Assembly (NCBI GenBank): GCA_005888335.1
Contig: VAWY01000191.1
Coordinates: forward strand, 1-14,359
Direction: 5' to 3'
From: Actinomycetota bacterium
GTDB lineage: Bacteria > Actinomycetota > Thermoleophilia > Solirubrobacterales > Solirubrobacteraceae
Length of the DNA stretch: 14,359 nt
The translations under genes and the position numbers were made by a program. Numbering within the stretch: the first letter of the stretch is position 1; the number at the start of each line of letters is the position of its first letter. Below, in pieces: positions 1 to 6,621 of this stretch. Below the pieces are notes generated by a model. That model did no database searches. It had not been told where the DNA came from and was given only the letters and a program-made list of their open reading frames with translations.

Positions 1-21
1 CCGACTTCCGGACGCGCCCAC

Positions 22-27
22 TAGCGT
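22..27 (+). promoter_or_regulatory. Possible -10 element (TAGCGT) for the aminotransferase gene
   Basis: TAGCGT fits the loose actinobacterial -10 pattern TAnnnT. It lies 9 bases before an in-frame CTG (37) that would begin the conserved N-terminal part of the aminotransferase. It resembles the arrangement at 6608-6613, where TAGACT precedes an ATG by 8 bases. No -35 can be assessed because only 21 bases precede it. Weak evidence on its own. Confidence 0.25.
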
Positions 28-111
28 GTCGCGCCTCTGGCGGTCGCGCTCTTCGATCCCCGCACACCCCTCGAGCCGCTGCGCCACGACCTGCAAGCGG
101 CTGTCGAGCGC

Positions 112-1158
112 GTGCTCGACCGCGGGCGGTTCATCCTCGGCCCCGAGGTCGAGGCGTTCGAGCGCGACTTCGCGTCATACCTGGGCGCGGGCGAGTGCGT
201 CGGCGTCGCCAACGGGACAGAGGCGATCACGATCGCGCTGCGGGCGCTCGGCGTCCGGGAGGGGGACGAGGTCGTCGTGCCATCGTTCACCTTCTACGCC
301 AGCGCGGAAGCGATTCCGCCGACCGGGGCAAAGCCGGTGTTCTGCGATGTCGATCCTGTGACGTTCTGCGTCACGGCCGACACGGTTCGCGCCGCGCTGA
401 CCCCGCGCACGAAGGCGGTCATCGCCGTGCACCTGTTCGGCAACGTCGCGCCCGTCCGCGAGCTCGCGGCGCTCGGCCTGCCGGTGGTCGAGGACGCCGC
501 GCAGGCCGCCGGCACGACGAGCGACGACGGCCGTCCCGGCGCGCTGGGCACCATCGCCACGTTCTCGTTCTATCCGTCCAAGAACCTGGGGGCCTTCGGC
601 GACGCCGGCGCGATCACCACCGCCGATCCCGGGCTCGCCGACCGCGTACGCGTCCTGCGCTTCCACGGCTCGCGAGACAAGGTCAGCTACGAGGAGGTCG
701 GCTACAACAGCCGGCTCGACGAGCTGCAGGCCGCGGTCCTGCGCGTCCAGCTGCCGTACCTCGACACGTGGGCGGAGGGTCGGCGCGCCGCCGCGGCCCA
801 CTACGCCGCTGCCGGCCTCGGCGACCTCGTGGCGCTGCCGACGCCGACCGCCGGAGCGCGACCAGCCTGGCATCTCTACGTCGTGCGGGCCGACCGCCCC
901 GATGAGCTCGCCGAGCGCCTGCGCGCACGCGCGGTCGAGGCGCGCGCCTACTACCGCCGCCCCGTGCACGAGCAGCCCGCCATGCGCGCCTATGCGCCCG
1001 CCCGGCCGCTGCCCGGCACCGACGAAGCCGCGCGCCGCCACCTGGCGTTGCCGATGAGCGCGGCGCTGACGCGCGCCCAGTGCGTCGAGGTGACCGGCGC
1101 CGTGCGCGCGGCGCAGCGCGGCGGCCGCGAGAAGCCCGCGACGGTGCGCAGCAGCTAG
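112..1158 (+). CDS. DegT/DnrJ/EryC1/StrS family PLP-dependent sugar aminotransferase
   Basis: The protein probably transfers an amino group from an amino acid (usually glutamate) to a keto group on a nucleotide-linked sugar in the cytoplasm. Seen, numbering from GTG 112: the N-A-T/G-T-E-A phosphate-binding region near residues 34-39 (NGTEA), VEDAAQAAG at 126-134 with Asp128 placed to contact the pyridine nitrogen of PLP, SFYPSKNLGAFGDAG at 152-166 with Lys157 as the Schiff-base lysine, and GYNSRLDELQAAVL at 197-210, all hallmarks of the family. GTG 112 is the first conventional start after the in-frame TAG at 22-24. However, the frame upstream of it reads VALFDPRTPLEPLRHDLQAA, which is the expected N-terminal part of this family, so the real start is probably near base 37 (see findings). 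The sugar substrate cannot be read from sequence; WbpE-like or PglE-like roles fit. The gene converges on the glycosyltransferase gene, and the two stop codons overlap. Confidence 0.93.
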   Translation: MLDRGRFILGPEVEAFERDFASYLGAGECVGVANGTEAITIALRALGVREGDEVVVPSFTFYASAEAIPPTGAKPVFCDVDPVTFCVTADTVRAALTPRTKAVIAVHLFGNVAPVRELAALGLPVVEDAAQAAGTTSDDGRPGALGTIATFSFYPSKNLGAFGDAGAITTADPGLADRVRVLRFHGSRDKVSYEEVGYNSRLDELQAAVLRVQLPYLDTWAEGRRAAAAHYAAAGLGDLVALPTPTAGARPAWHLYVVRADRPDELAERLRARAVEARAYYRRPVHEQPAMRAYAPARPLPGTDEAARRHLALPMSAALTRAQCVEVTGAVRAAQRGGREKPATVRSS

Positions 1159-2513
1159 GCGGCGGCCGCGGGCACGGCGGCCAGCGCCTCCGCGAGCGCC
1201 GCCACGTCCGCGGCGTCGCCCACGGCCGCGGAGAGCGGGCGGCCGAGCCGCGCCGACACCGCCGCCAGATGACGCTCCTCGACGGCGACGACGTCGGCGG
1301 CGTCCAGGCGGTCGAGCCCGTAGCTCGCGGCGAGAGCGACCAGCGCGTCCACGTACCTGGGTTCGCGCACCCCGGTCACGACCAGCGTGATGTCGTCGCG
1401 CCCGCTGAAGGTCCTCGCCCACGCCTCGAGCAGCGCCGGCTCCCTGAACACGGCAGCGGCGCTGACGGCGATCGCCAGGCCTCGCGTCGCGGGTGCGGCC
1501 TCGCGCTCGGGCTCGCCGGTGATCTCCGGGAGGAGGTCGTCGAGCACCAGACGCGGCTCGACCCAGCCCGGAACGAGCGCAGCGGCGACCACGAGCGCCG
1601 GCACCGCTCGCTCCACGCCATGGGCCGCGAGCGCGCCGAGCCCCTCGGCGAAGGCGGCGCCCGCGCGGGCGCGCTCCTCCTCGTTCGGCGCGCCGATCTC
1701 GCGGACCGGCCGGTCGTCGGCGTTCGCGACCCTGTTCAGCTGCGAGTCGTAGACGACGAGGCCGGTCACCAGCTCCTTCGCCGTCGCGTGCGCCGGGTCG
1801 AGCGCGGTGAGCAGCCAGCGGCGGAAGGGCAGCTCGGTCCGGCACAGCTCGACGAACGCGGGGCCGCTGACGCCGAGGTTCATGTTCCCCCCGTGGTCGC
1901 GATAGCGGTTGACCACGGCGTCGATCGGCAGCACATCGGCGACCTCGGCGACGCGGGTGGCGATCCACCAGTCCTGCCACGCGGCGAAGTCGGGGATCGG
2001 ATGAAACCGGGAGCGCAGTGACGAGCGCACCATGAGCGACCCGGCCGAGATGAAGTTGCCGGCGAGCAGCCGGCCGAGCACCCGGCCGCCGACGGCGTCG
2101 ATGCCCTGATCCTCGCGGAACGAGGCCACCCGCGTCCGACCTTGGGTGTCGATGATCTCCATGTCGCCGTAGACCAGGCCTGCGTTGGGCGCGGCGATCA
2201 GCGCCTCGGCGAGCAGCCGGCAGCGGTCGGGTCCCCACTCGTCGTCGGCGTCGAGGAACGTGAGGAACTCACCGGTCGCCGCCTCCAGCCCGGTCGACGT
2301 CGCCGCGTTGAGACCGCCGTTGGGACGGCGGATCACCCGGATCGCGTCCCCGAACGAGGCGAGGATCTCCGGCGTGCGGTCCGTGGAGCCGTCGTCGACG
2401 GCGATGACCTCGATCGCCGGCCAGTCCTGATCGAGCGCGCTGCGCACGGCGCCCGCGACCCACCGCTCGTAGTTGAAGCAGGGGATGATCACGCTGACGG
2501 TCGGGACCGTCAC
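1155..2513 (-). CDS. Family 2 glycosyltransferase with extra C-terminal domain
   Basis: A 452-residue cytoplasmic or membrane-associated glycosyltransferase that probably adds one sugar from a nucleotide-sugar donor to a growing surface glycan. The GT-A domain is at the N-terminus: VSVIIPCFNYERW at 6-18, VDDGSTDRTPEI at 39-50, the DxD metal/nucleotide motif within FLDADDEW at 86-93, and AWQDWW at 178-183 in the acceptor-side region. GT2 domains of this type end near residue 230. The remainder includes a domain at about 346-450 (LAIAVSAAAVF, then LLEAWARTFSGRDDITLVV) that resembles residues 522-640 of the neighbouring large protein. Start: GTG at 2513-2511, one base after the TGA of the upstream gene (TGA-C-GTG), so its translation is probably coupled. 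The stop codon shares the CTAG at 1155-1158 with the convergent aminotransferase. Donor and acceptor are unknown. Confidence 0.9.
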   Translation of the reverse strand: MTVPTVSVIIPCFNYERWVAGAVRSALDQDWPAIEVIAVDDGSTDRTPEILASFGDAIRVIRRPNGGLNAATSTGLEAATGEFLTFLDADDEWGPDRCRLLAEALIAAPNAGLVYGDMEIIDTQGRTRVASFREDQGIDAVGGRVLGRLLAGNFISAGSLMVRSSLRSRFHPIPDFAAWQDWWIATRVAEVADVLPIDAVVNRYRDHGGNMNLGVSGPAFVELCRTELPFRRWLLTALDPAHATAKELVTGLVVYDSQLNRVANADDRPVREIGAPNEEERARAGAAFAEGLGALAAHGVERAVPALVVAAALVPGWVEPRLVLDDLLPEITGEPEREAAPATRGLAIAVSAAAVFREPALLEAWARTFSGRDDITLVVTGVREPRYVDALVALAASYGLDRLDAADVVAVEERHLAAVSARLGRPLSAAVGDAADVAALAEALAAVPAAAA

Positions 2514-2514
2514 G

Positions 2515-5500
2515 TCAGCTGCCCGCCGCCAGCCTGGCGCGACCGTAGGTATCGACCACCGCCCGCGCGCTGACGGGCACGGCCACGATCTGATCGTCGA
2601 TCAGGGTGATGTGCCGGGGCGCGGGGCCGCGCCGCAGGGCGTCGATGATCTCGAGCAGCGTCGGCCACTGCTCGGGGCGATGCGGCGGCGGCGGGGCGGC
2701 GAGGAAGAAGCGGGCATCGTCGATGACGATGCAGTCGTCCGGATGACCGTTCTCGAGCGTCGCGAGCTCGGCGAGCAGCGGGCACTCCGCGCCCTCGCCG
2801 GCGGTGACGCCGCCGCTCCAGTGGCCATCCAGATACCAGAACGTCGGGATCGCGGGATCCACCAGGATGGCGACCACCTCGCCGGAGTCGCCCTGCACCG
2901 GCTCGACGTGCGGCGCGTCGGCGAACGTCTCGACGGCGCGGCGATGCAGCTCCTCGGAGAGCTCGATGGTCGTCACGCGCGGGAAGACCGAGGCGAGCAG
3001 GCGCGTGCCGCTCCCCAGGTACGTGCCGGTCTCCACCGCGCGCTGCAGGCCAAGGGCGTTCGCCAGCCCGTCGGCGAGCGCGAGGGGCACCGACGTGATC
3101 GAGCCGCCGGCCGCCGGGATGGCCGGTGGGGGCGCGGGCGGAGGGGGCGCCGCGATCGCGCGCGGGGTACGCGGCGCGTCGTCGCGCTCGGGCCGCTCGA
3201 ACAGGAACATGCCGCACGCGTACTCGGCGCCCGCCAGCTCGTCGAGCGTGCGATGGCGCCGGAACTCGCCGCGATCGTCCACGCCCGAGAACTCGACCAG
3301 GCGCAGCTCGGGGAAGAACTCCTCGACGACGGCGTGGACGTCGTGCACCCGGTGGGCGTTGAAGCACGTGCGGGCGCGGCCGACGGGCCCCGAGAAGAGC
3401 AGGCGGCCGCCCGGCGCGAGGACGCGCTGGAGCTCGGCCGCGGCCTTGCGCGTGCCGTGCGGGTCGAGCGGGTCGCCGTAGCGGCCGAGCCCGATGTGCT
3501 CGGCGACGTGCAGGCACGACAGCGACTCCAGCGAGCGGTCGGCGAAGGGCAGGTCGAGGATGCTCCCGGCGATCGACTCGAAGTCCTCGAGCTCGACCGG
3601 AAGCGGGCGGATGTCGACGAAGGCGACGGGACAGATCGCCGTCAGGAACCCGACGAAGTCGACGCGCGAGCCGACGTCGACGTGGCGGCCGGGGCGGCGC
3701 TCGGCGATCCGCCGCGCGGCCCAGACGTCCTGGAAGAAGTAGTGCTGGTCGTAGGGCGTGGTCGGCGTGCGGTCGTTGAGCTGCGGGTTGAGGTCCTCGT
3801 CGCGGACGTCGCCGGCGCCCGGCATGGCGCGGTACGCCTGCAGCTCCTCCACGAAGCGCTCCGCCGGCGTGGCCGGCGGCGGCGGGGGCGGCGGCGGCGC
3901 GACAGGCAGCTCGAACGCGGGCGGCGCGGCCACCAGCGTCTCGGCGTCCTCCCCGGCCGTGGCGGGCTCGACCAGCGCGCCGCCGGGAGCGAGCGCGGCG
4001 ACGTCGTAGCCGAGCAGCTGCAGCTCCTCGACGAGCACGTCGCGGTCGTGCCCGGCGTCGCGGCAGGTGGCCTGCGACCACTCGAGCAGGAGGACCGGCC
4101 GGTGGCGGCGCAGCGTCTCCCGAGCGCCGCGGAGCACCGCGAGCTCGAAGCCCTCGACGTCGATCTTGACCAGGTCGGGGACGGGGAAGCCGTCGGCGCC
4201 CACGAGGTCGTCCAGCCGCACGACGTCCACCTCGACGTGACCGGTGTGGCGCAGCGGGTGCCCGGGCGGGAGCGTGCGCTCGACGAGCGAGTTGTTGCCG
4301 CTCGAGCTGTACAGGTTGATCGTCGCCGTGCCAGGCTGCTCGCCCGCTGCGGCGCGCACGACGCGCGCGTCGCCGGCGAAGCTCAGGTTGCGCTCGAGCA
4401 CGTCGGCCGTCGCGCTGACCGGCTCGAAGGCGCGGACCGCCGCTCCCGCGCGCGCGGCGCGCGCGGCGAACCAGCCGCAGTTGGCCCCGACGTCGTAGAC
4501 GACGCGCGCCGCGGCGCGCGTCATGAGCCGGTCGAACCACTCGGTGACGTCGTGCTCGTAGAAGCCGTCCGGGCCGAACGCCCAGGCCATGTCCGCCGGG
4601 ACCTCGAACTCCGCGGGCGCCGCCGGGGCGTGCACCGGCGGCTCGGCGACCGCGAGGTGCCGCAGCTCGCTCACCGTCACCTCGTCGTAGCGGGGCAGCG
4701 CCGCGAACGGGCCGGCGAAGGCGCGGCGGGTCAGGACGGCGTCCGCGCGGCGCGCGATCGCCTCGAGCTCGCGCTCGCCGCCCGGCAGGGCGAGCAGGTC
4801 GGGCGACTCCGGACCGTCCAGGCCCGCGGCGGCGACCGCGGGGACGACGCGCGCCGCCAACTCGTCGGCGCTGCGCGCGTAGATGACCAGCGTGACGTCG
4901 TCGGAGGCCGCGAAGGCGCGGCCGTAGGCGCTCAGCAGGTCGGGCGCATCGGCGAGCTCGTCGGCGAACGCGGCGACGGCGAAGGCGCGCGCATCGATCT
5001 GCGGCAGCGGGGGCGGCGCCATGATCGTCGGGATGAAGCCCACCTGGTCGCCCGCGGCGGGCTCGCCGGCGAGGACGGCCTGCGCCCAGGCGACCTGGGC
5101 GGCGTCGTAGAGCTCGGGCCGCTTGAGCACCAGGCGCGCCTTGATCTCGCGATCGCGCTCGATGTCGGCCGCCCACCGCCCGTCGCTCGACAGGCGGTGC
5201 TCGAAGACCGCGCCAGGCGCCTTGACGCCGTGCCAGCCGGCGTGCCCCAGCGCGATCCACAGGTCCCAGTCCTCGTAGCCGACGGAGGCGTCGTAGCCGC
5301 CGACCGCGCGCCACACGTCGCGGCGCACGAGCGTCGCGCTGCCGAGGAAGTTGCCCCGGGTGAGGCGGTTGAAGTCGTAGTCGGGCGTCGCGTGCAGGAC
5401 GTCCTCGCCAGCGCCGAAGTCCAGCTCGTCGCCGTAGGCGAAGCCCGCGTGCGGGTGGGCGTCGAGCGCAGCGACCGTCGCCGCCAGGAAGCCGGGCTGG

Positions 5501-6561
5501 ATGCGGTCGTCGGCGTCGAGCGGGAGCACGTACTCGGCGCGCGCGATGGCGAAGCCGGCGTTGCGGGCATGGGCGGGGTGCCCCGAGGCGGGCTGCTCGA
5601 GCACGATCGCGCCGCGCTCGCGGGCGACCGCCGCCGAGCCGTCGGTCGATCCGTCGTCGACGACGATGATCTCGACGTCGCCGTCGAAGTCCGACGCGCG
5701 GACGCTGTCGATCGTCTCGCCCAGCGTGCCGGCCATGTCGTGGCACGGGACGACGACGCTGACCCGCGGGGCAGGTTCGTCGACCGTGAACTCGAGCGCC
5801 ATCTCGTGATGGACCGAGGGCGCGCGCAGGCCGTCGAACGGGGCCAGGTCGAGCCTCCGGCCCGCCATGAAGGCGTGGGCGAGCGCCCGCGCCGAGCCGC
5901 CCGCGTGGCGGTTGGGCGCCGTGTCCTGCACCCGGTTGTCGGGCACGTTGACCAGCCGGGCGACGTCGAAGCAGGTCATCCGCGGCAGCGCCGGCGGGTG
6001 GGCGGCGAGCGCGGCTTCGAGCGCGTTCGGGTTGTGAAAGGCGAGCCGCTCGAGCAGCGGGAGGATCTCGGCGGTGCGGAAGACGTGGCCGTCGAGCGAC
6101 ATCGGATAGCCCCAGTCGCCCTCCAGGCCGGACCATGCCCACGTCGTCGTCCCGGGCGGCGTCATCGGGCGGTCCAGCGCGTAGCAGTAGTCCTTGCCCG
6201 GGTCGAGGCGCAGCGAGCAGCACAGCACGCCCGCGTCGGTGTCGAGCGCGCGCAGCGGCGCGGCCCCCGGGTCGACGGGGTGGGTGAACACGATGTCGTC
6301 GACCAGGAAGGCGACGCGCTCGCCCGCCTGCGCGGTCAGCTGCAGCGTCGCCGCGCGAAAGCCGCCGGCCTCGCGCTCGTCGACCCACGTGACCCATGGG
6401 TGCTCGTCGCGGACGACGGCGTAGGCGCGCTCGAAGAGCTCGTCGGACGCGGTGAAGATGACGGCGGTCCCGGCGGCGCCGTTGGCGAACCGCTGCACCG
6501 AGCGCAGCAGCAGGTCGAGCTGCGCCGGCCGGTCCTTGGAGAAGGCGATCAGGCTGAGCAC
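2515..6561 (-). CDS. Giant multidomain glycosyltransferase-methyltransferase fusion (GT-A-like, GT2, FkbM, DUF268, SAM-MTase-like)
   Basis: One uninterrupted 1348-residue frame. Order of domains: (a) about 1-250, a GT-A-like region beginning LIAFSKDRPAQLDLLLRSV, with LVDDIVF (86-92) as a possible DxD-type site; (b) 266-500, a clear GT2 domain with VSVVVPCHDMAG (267-278), VDDGSTDGS (301-309), LPLDADDRI (346-354) and YEDWDLW (429-435); (c) about 522-640, a domain also present at the end of the neighbouring glycosyltransferase; (d) about 655-870, an FkbM-type methyltransferase with YDVGANCGWFAARA (689-702), FEPVSATADVLERNL (712-726) and VKIDVEGFE (798-806); (e) a proline run, then DUF268 at about 905-1120 with HVDVGSRVDFVGF (960-972), VDIRPLP (982-988), EHIGLGRYGDPLDPHG (1021-1036) and FNAHR (1067-1071); (f) a second Pro/Ala linker, then about 1155-1348, a SAM-methyltransferase-like fold with ETGTYLGSGT (1177-1186), TIELSEEL and FWYLDGHWSGG. 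No signal peptide or membrane helix is seen. GTG 6561 is the first start after an in-frame TAG at 6609-6607. It probably makes and methylates a glycan; exact reactions are unknown. Confidence 0.9.
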   Translation of the reverse strand: MLSLIAFSKDRPAQLDLLLRSVQRFANGAAGTAVIFTASDELFERAYAVVRDEHPWVTWVDEREAGGFRAATLQLTAQAGERVAFLVDDIVFTHPVDPGAAPLRALDTDAGVLCCSLRLDPGKDYCYALDRPMTPPGTTTWAWSGLEGDWGYPMSLDGHVFRTAEILPLLERLAFHNPNALEAALAAHPPALPRMTCFDVARLVNVPDNRVQDTAPNRHAGGSARALAHAFMAGRRLDLAPFDGLRAPSVHHEMALEFTVDEPAPRVSVVVPCHDMAGTLGETIDSVRASDFDGDVEIIVVDDGSTDGSAAVARERGAIVLEQPASGHPAHARNAGFAIARAEYVLPLDADDRIQPGFLAATVAALDAHPHAGFAYGDELDFGAGEDVLHATPDYDFNRLTRGNFLGSATLVRRDVWRAVGGYDASVGYEDWDLWIALGHAGWHGVKAPGAVFEHRLSSDGRWAADIERDREIKARLVLKRPELYDAAQVAWAQAVLAGEPAAGDQVGFIPTIMAPPPLPQIDARAFAVAAFADELADAPDLLSAYGRAFAASDDVTLVIYARSADELAARVVPAVAAAGLDGPESPDLLALPGGERELEAIARRADAVLTRRAFAGPFAALPRYDEVTVSELRHLAVAEPPVHAPAAPAEFEVPADMAWAFGPDGFYEHDVTEWFDRLMTRAAARVVYDVGANCGWFAARAARAGAAVRAFEPVSATADVLERNLSFAGDARVVRAAAGEQPGTATINLYSSSGNNSLVERTLPPGHPLRHTGHVEVDVVRLDDLVGADGFPVPDLVKIDVEGFELAVLRGARETLRRHRPVLLLEWSQATCRDAGHDRDVLVEELQLLGYDVAALAPGGALVEPATAGEDAETLVAAPPAFELPVAPPPPPPPPATPAERFVEELQAYRAMPGAGDVRDEDLNPQLNDRTPTTPYDQHYFFQDVWAARRIAERRPGRHVDVGSRVDFVGFLTAICPVAFVDIRPLPVELEDFESIAGSILDLPFADRSLESLSCLHVAEHIGLGRYGDPLDPHGTRKAAAELQRVLAPGGRLLFSGPVGRARTCFNAHRVHDVHAVVEEFFPELRLVEFSGVDDRGEFRRHRTLDELAGAEYACGMFLFERPERDDAPRTPRAIAAPPPPAPPPAIPAAGGSITSVPLALADGLANALGLQRAVETGTYLGSGTRLLASVFPRVTTIELSEELHRRAVETFADAPHVEPVQGDSGEVVAILVDPAIPTFWYLDGHWSGGVTAGEGAECPLLAELATLENGHPDDCIVIDDARFFLAAPPPPHRPEQWPTLLEIIDALRRGPAPRHITLIDDQIVAVPVSARAVVDTYGRARLAAGS
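3871..3909 (-). repeat. Poly-proline hinge between FkbM and DUF268 domains
   Basis: Residues 885-897 of the large protein are almost all proline (a run of nine prolines), encoded by a GGC/GGG-rich stretch on the plus strand. A second Pro/Ala-rich linker lies at residues 1138-1150 (about 3112-3150) before the last domain. They look like rigid spacers between independently folded enzyme domains. Confidence 0.75.
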
Positions 6562-6621
6562 GCCTTGGTAGTCGGCCGCACGCCCCGGCGGTTGACCGCG
6601 ACCCTCCTAGACTGCCCCGCG
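6562..6621. promoter_or_regulatory. 60-bp divergent intergenic region
   Basis: This is the only gap from which both the minus-strand glycosyltransferase unit and the plus-strand dehydratase operon can be transcribed. Seen: TAGACT at 6608-6613 on the plus strand (see separate entry). I found no convincing -10 or ribosome binding site for the minus-strand gene; the AGGAGGG on the minus strand (6608-6602) is about 40 bases from its GTG, too far to act as a ribosome binding site. Confidence 0.5.
6608..6613 (+). promoter_or_regulatory. Possible -10 element (TAGACT), leaderless start for dehydratase gene
   Basis: TAGACT matches the TAnnnT -10 pattern and ends 8 bases before ATG 6622. Transcription starting about 7 bases downstream of the hexamer would begin at or next to the A of the ATG, giving a leaderless mRNA. 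This agrees with the absence of a Shine-Dalgarno sequence here. The same CCTAGACT octamer precedes the next gene. No -35 at normal spacing is evident. Confidence 0.4.

Noticed and set aside
1159..1200. A possible terminator in the GC-rich sequence after the aminotransferase stop.
   Set aside because: No stem-loop followed by a T-run is visible, and the stretch is coding sequence of the convergent gene.
2510..6397. A second long minus-strand open frame (1295 codons) overlapping the large glycosyltransferase gene.
   Set aside because: Arg/Ala/Pro-rich translation without motifs; a frame shadow of the real gene.
6602..6608. AGGAGGG on the minus strand as a ribosome binding site for the large gene.
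   Set aside because: It lies about 40 bases from the GTG at 6561, and no start codon occurs closer to it in frame.
6592..6613. TTGACC at 6592-6597 as a -35 box for TAGACT at 6608-6613.
   Set aside because: The spacer is only 10 bases, far from the usual 16-18, so the pair is not a convincing sigma-70-type promoter.
2473..6621. A very long open frame on the plus strand that joins in frame to the dehydratase gene, suggesting a 2024-residue protein.
   Set aside because: It is antisense to the clear multidomain minus-strand gene. Its translation is Arg/Asp/Val/Gly-rich with no domain, as expected for the complement of GC-rich coding DNA. The dehydratase has a normal family N-terminus at 6622.
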